Made by a program: the position numbers and the translations under genes
NCBI GenBank assembly: GCA_964496035.1
Contig: CAZBXI010000033.1
Location: forward strand, 1 to 16,790
From: EX4484-217-1 sp964496035
GTDB lineage: Archaea; Thermoproteota; Thermoprotei_A; EX4484-217-1
Direction of reading: 5' to 3'
DNA length: 16,790 nt
Notes under the pieces: model-generated
Seen by the model: only the letters and a program-made list of their open reading frames with translations
Told to the model about the DNA's origin: nothing
Databases searched by the model: none
Shown here: positions 14,730-16,790 of the stretch, one piece after another
How positions within the stretch are numbered: the first letter of the stretch is position 1
Layout of the letters: each line of letters begins with the position of its first letter

Positions 14730-15122
14730 CTACTGTAGGATAATAAATCGATATGAAAGCATATGTTTAAAGAGAACGTTGGAGTAAAGAGAGTAAGCTA
14801 ATTGTATAGAGAGAAATGCACTATTTAAGAAAACTGAAGACACTATAGTTGAGATTTCTACTTCTCTACTTAGTTTTAAACGTTTAACAGCAAACGATAT
14901 CAAGATTAAGGATAGTGAAATGTATATTACAACTACTAAAACTATGTTTAAGTGTTTAGCTTCCAACTTAGACCTAGCAAGACCATTAAATATAATTAAG
15001 GGGAAGAGAAATAGGAAAACAACTTTAGAGATTTTCGAGCCAATTTTCTCTCTTAAACCTAATATTACTAGAAAATAACCTAACCCTATAAGCAAAAACA
15101 CTTTTACAACACTTTCTATCAT
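14730..15122 (-). pseudogene. N-terminal half of the same frameshifted AEC-family transporter
   Basis: The 130-residue frame holds about four membrane spans, beginning SVVKVFLLIGLGYFLVILG and followed by SKISKVVFLFLFPLIIFNGL, the typical N-terminal helices of AEC carriers, and reaching SSVFLNSAFLSIQLAYSLYS, the 'N..f.g.Pla...yG' region. It then leaves the family reading (KHMLSYRFIILQ) and stops at 14730. The C-terminal half continues in another frame. The start ATG at 15122 has a minus-strand TATA (TAATATTTAG, 15145-15154) about 28 bases upstream, so the promoter appears intact and the mRNA may be leaderless. This could be a recent inactivation or a sequencing or assembly error in this AT-rich stretch. 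Confidence 0.78.
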
Positions 15123-15144
15123 AAACTACCACGCAGCAACTACG

Positions 15145-15154
15145 CTAAATATTA
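15145..15154 (-). promoter_or_regulatory. TATA box of the AEC transporter gene
   Basis: TAATATTTAG on the minus strand, centred about 28 bases before the ATG at 15122, is consistent with a leaderless transcript. Confidence 0.4.
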
Positions 15155-15277
15155 AGGAGAGCTTAGGGCTCAACATTTCTCCACCATAGGGCTTCCATCT
15201 TACTTACATAGTTCTTATTAATTACGCTTTCCCCTTAGCCTTAGAGCCTATTTCAGTGATTAATCGACTATAGTTGT

Positions 15278-16132
15278 TTACATGAAACTAAGTAACGCTA
15301 TTCCCAATAATGTAAGTGCTATCCCGATAACATGCTTTCTACTTAGTTTTTCTTTTAACGCTATTTTCGAGAAAATAGGTGTTAGGGCTGGTGCCGCAGC
15401 TGATATTGCTGCACCAGCGGCTGCTCCTATAAGCTCTACTGCTTTAAGTAGGGAATAGTATCCTACAACTAGTCCGAAAGTTCCTCCCGCTGTAAGGAAC
15501 ACTACATGTTCTCTTCTGTACTTTCTAACATTTCTTAAAGCTATCGGCGCCAACATTAAGGCTAGAAAAAACCCTCTTGAAAACTGAAGTTCTGCTGCTG
15601 AAAAGTTTTGAAGAGGAATTTTAGCTATAGCAACATAAAAACCCCATATAATAGCACATAGGATAGCCGCTAGAAACCCTAGGAGTTCCCCCTTAGGAAT
15701 AGTTAAGTATATTGTGAAAACTCCTGAAAGAACAAGAAGTAAACCTAGAATTAGAGTAAGCGAAACAGCTTCCCTTATAAAAGTAACTGAGAAAATAAGC
15801 GTGAAAACAGAGTAGGTACTACTCAAAGCTAGCGCCAAGGAAGGCCCTATCATTTTGATAGATAAAATAAAAAGACTATCCCCGATAACATTCCCTAAAA
15901 AAGCGAGAACAAAACCCCAAAATAGATAGTTCAGGCTCATAGTTGGAAGAAGATCACCTGTAAAAGCAGCATAGAAAATATAAGCTATAGGAAGAGAAAG
16001 AATAGCTCTAATAGAATTAGCTTCTAAAACACTTATGCCCTTACTGCCAAGCCTATAAAATACAGGGGAAAGAGCAAAGGAAATAGCAGCTAATACACCG
16101 TAGAAAACACCTAAAGAATCCATGGAAACCAC
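15278..16132 (-). CDS. EamA/DMT-superfamily transporter
   Basis: The 284-residue protein has about ten transmembrane helices in two EamA repeats. The first repeat runs from GVFYGVLAAISFALSPVFYR to LILGLLLVLSGVFTIYLT, the second from GELLGFLAAILCAIIWGFYV to the C-terminal HVIGIALTLLGIALLS. Each repeat ends in the family's 'G..LtllGi' helix, and the conserved small-residue-rich GAAAGAAISAAAPALTPIFS helix is near the end. Family members exchange or export amino acids, nucleotide sugars or other metabolites; the substrate cannot be deduced. A TATA-like AGTTTAATTTA (16158-16168, minus strand) is about 30 bases before the GTG at 16132; the ATG at 16123 is another possible start. It lies 155 bases upstream of, and in the same direction as, the broken AEC gene. 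Confidence 0.88.
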   Translation of the reverse strand: MVSMDSLGVFYGVLAAISFALSPVFYRLGSKGISVLEANSIRAILSLPIAYIFYAAFTGDLLPTMSLNYLFWGFVLAFLGNVIGDSLFILSIKMIGPSLALALSSTYSVFTLIFSVTFIREAVSLTLILGLLLVLSGVFTIYLTIPKGELLGFLAAILCAIIWGFYVAIAKIPLQNFSAAELQFSRGFFLALMLAPIALRNVRKYRREHVVFLTAGGTFGLVVGYYSLLKAVELIGAAAGAAISAAAPALTPIFSKIALKEKLSRKHVIGIALTLLGIALLSFM

Positions 16133-16225
16133 TGTTTCAACAGCTTAGAAACTTAAGTAAATTAAACTTATCCTCAAATACTCTAAATAACATCCAACAC
16201 CTCGTGAAATATGGCTTTCTTAGGC

Positions 16226-16235
16226 CTATATAAAG
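16226..16235 (+). promoter_or_regulatory. TATA box of the SSB gene
   Basis: CTATATAAAG is the strongest TATA-like element of the window. Transcription would begin near 16253-16258, which leaves an untranslated leader of about 45-70 bases, longer than for the other genes here. Confidence 0.5.
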
Positions 16236-16323
16236 CTCTAGAATTAACTGCTATGATGCTAAGAGGATAAGTAGTTGTTTGGCGAACTAACTTGTAGAAA
16301 TGGTCTTAACTTGGATAGTATTA

Positions 16324-16611
16324 ATGAAAGTTAAAGATGTAAAACCTGGAATGAACGGCATAAACCTTGTTGTAAGGGTTGTGTCTGTGAGTAAGCCTAG
16401 AAAGGTAATGACAAGATGTGGTGAAGCGGTTGTTGCAAGTGCACTTGTAACTGATGAAACAGGAGAAATTACCTTAACTCTTTGGAGAAGCCAGGTGAAC
16501 GTTGTTAAGCCAGGTTACATGTTAAGAATTGAAGAAGCTTTCACGAAAAAATTTAGAGACAAATTAGAACTAAATGTTGGCAGGAGAGGAAGAATAATTG
16601 TAGTAAAGTAA
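16324..16611 (+). CDS. ssb: Single-stranded DNA-binding protein, single OB fold, crenarchaeal type
   Basis: The 95-residue OB-fold protein matches the crenarchaeal SSB/RPA-like family that coats single-stranded DNA in replication and repair. The blocks VKPGMNGINLVVRVV (residues 6-20), VTDETGEITLTLWR (42-55) and LELNVGRRG (81-89) correspond to NLKPNMESVNVTVRVL, VGDETGRVKLTLWG and VQLNAGSK in the Sulfolobus protein. The DNA-stacking aromatics are kept as Trp54, Phe73 and Phe77. It lacks the flexible, Gly/Arg-rich and acidic C-terminal tail of the 140-150 residue classical protein and stops right after the OB fold. An upstream ATG at 16300 would add a hydrophobic MVLTWIVL not expected in the family; neither start has a clear ribosome-binding site. 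It might be a second, minor SSB. Confidence 0.82.
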   Translation: MKVKDVKPGMNGINLVVRVVSVSKPRKVMTRCGEAVVASALVTDETGEITLTLWRSQVNVVKPGYMLRIEEAFTKKFRDKLELNVGRRGRIIVVK

Positions 16612-16656
16612 TCAGGAAATAAACGTAGAACAACATTTAAGTTAAAGGGATTAGTT

Positions 16657-16663
16657 GTTTTTT
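16657..16663 (+). terminator. Oligo-T tract after the SSB gene
   Basis: A short T run within TTGTTTTTTCTCC lies about 45 bases after the SSB stop and before the promoter of the next gene, and is a plausible archaeal terminator. Confidence 0.3.
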
Positions 16664-16673
16664 CTCCTCAAAT

Positions 16674-16683
16674 GTGATATATT
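16674..16683 (+). promoter_or_regulatory. Putative TATA box of the terminal HTH gene
   Basis: TGATATATTT would direct a start near 16700-16706. GAGGTG at 16707-16712 is then a ribosome-binding site ten bases before the GTG at 16723. Confidence 0.4.
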
Positions 16684-16722
16684 TGTTGAGCCAAATAGAT
16701 ATGTTTGAGGTGTTTATAAGCA

Positions 16723-16790
16723 GTGTCTAAGCTAAGCGAAGAAGAACTTAATGTTTTATTTAATGCGTTAAGCCATGAAGTACGTAGAAA
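16723..16790 (+). CDS. Partial gene: probable ArsR-like winged-helix transcriptional regulator
   Basis: Only the first 22 codons are in the window. They read MSKLSEEELNVLFNALSHEV followed by Arg-Arg, and match the first helix of ArsR-type winged-helix proteins ('...lfkALshevRrkIL'). The GTG start is supported by GAGGTG at 16707-16712. Target and ligand unknown. Confidence 0.6.
   Translation, partial: MSKLSEEELNVLFNALSHEVRR

Noticed and set aside
1..16790. CRISPR arrays, tRNA or rRNA genes, insertion sequences, phage genes
   Set aside because: I looked for regular direct repeats, cloverleaf-like sequences, transposase motifs and terminal repeats and saw none. A covariance-model scan would be needed to exclude a small ncRNA.

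Overview
The window looks like chromosome from a low-GC thermophilic crenarchaeote-type archaeon (Thermoproteota). The reasons are a GMP synthetase with glutaminase and synthetase fused in one chain, a short archaeal-type adenylosuccinate synthetase, a topoisomerase VI B subunit, a single-OB-fold SSB of the Sulfolobus type, a VapBC pair, many GTG starts and archaeal TATA boxes. No genus can be named safely from sequence alone.

Layout. Bases 1-460 hold the decayed C-terminal end of a class V aminotransferase on the minus strand, then a perfect 44-bp AT palindrome that overlaps the promoter of the next genes. Bases 461-3567 carry three closely spaced plus-strand genes: a HypE/PurM-like (AIR synthase-related) protein, a radical SAM protein and an NCS1-type nucleobase permease. 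Bases 3690-9638 carry a compact plus-strand operon with overlapping or touching genes: guaA, a purine phosphoribosyltransferase, purB, purA and an FAD-dependent dehydrogenase. Bases 9672-9983 hold a second decayed aminotransferase (class I/II, N-terminal part only, minus strand). Bases 10109-10702 are a vapB-vapC toxin-antitoxin pair (minus strand), divergent from top6B (10838-12496) across a small palindrome. After top6B come a creatinase/aminopeptidase P-like M24 protein that has lost most metal ligands, a frameshifted AEC-family transporter (minus), an EamA/DMT transporter (minus), a short SSB and the first codons of a winged-helix regulator that runs off the end.

How the genes fit together. 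The permease, phosphoribosyltransferase, GuaA, PurA and PurB make a coherent purine-salvage module: base uptake, conversion to IMP/XMP/GMP, then XMP to GMP and IMP to AMP. No IMP dehydrogenase and no de novo purine gene is present in the window, so a route from salvaged xanthine through XMP to GMP is possible. The FAD dehydrogenase is co-transcribed but its role is unknown.

The most unusual items are the M24 pseudo-peptidase, the palindromic promoter at 378-421, the HypE-like/radical SAM pair, top6B without an adjacent top6A, the tail-less SSB, and the series of broken minus-strand genes (two aminotransferase relics and one frameshifted transporter). I found no CRISPR array, rRNA, tRNA, insertion sequence or phage module, and no clear multi-gene system that I would call wholly new.
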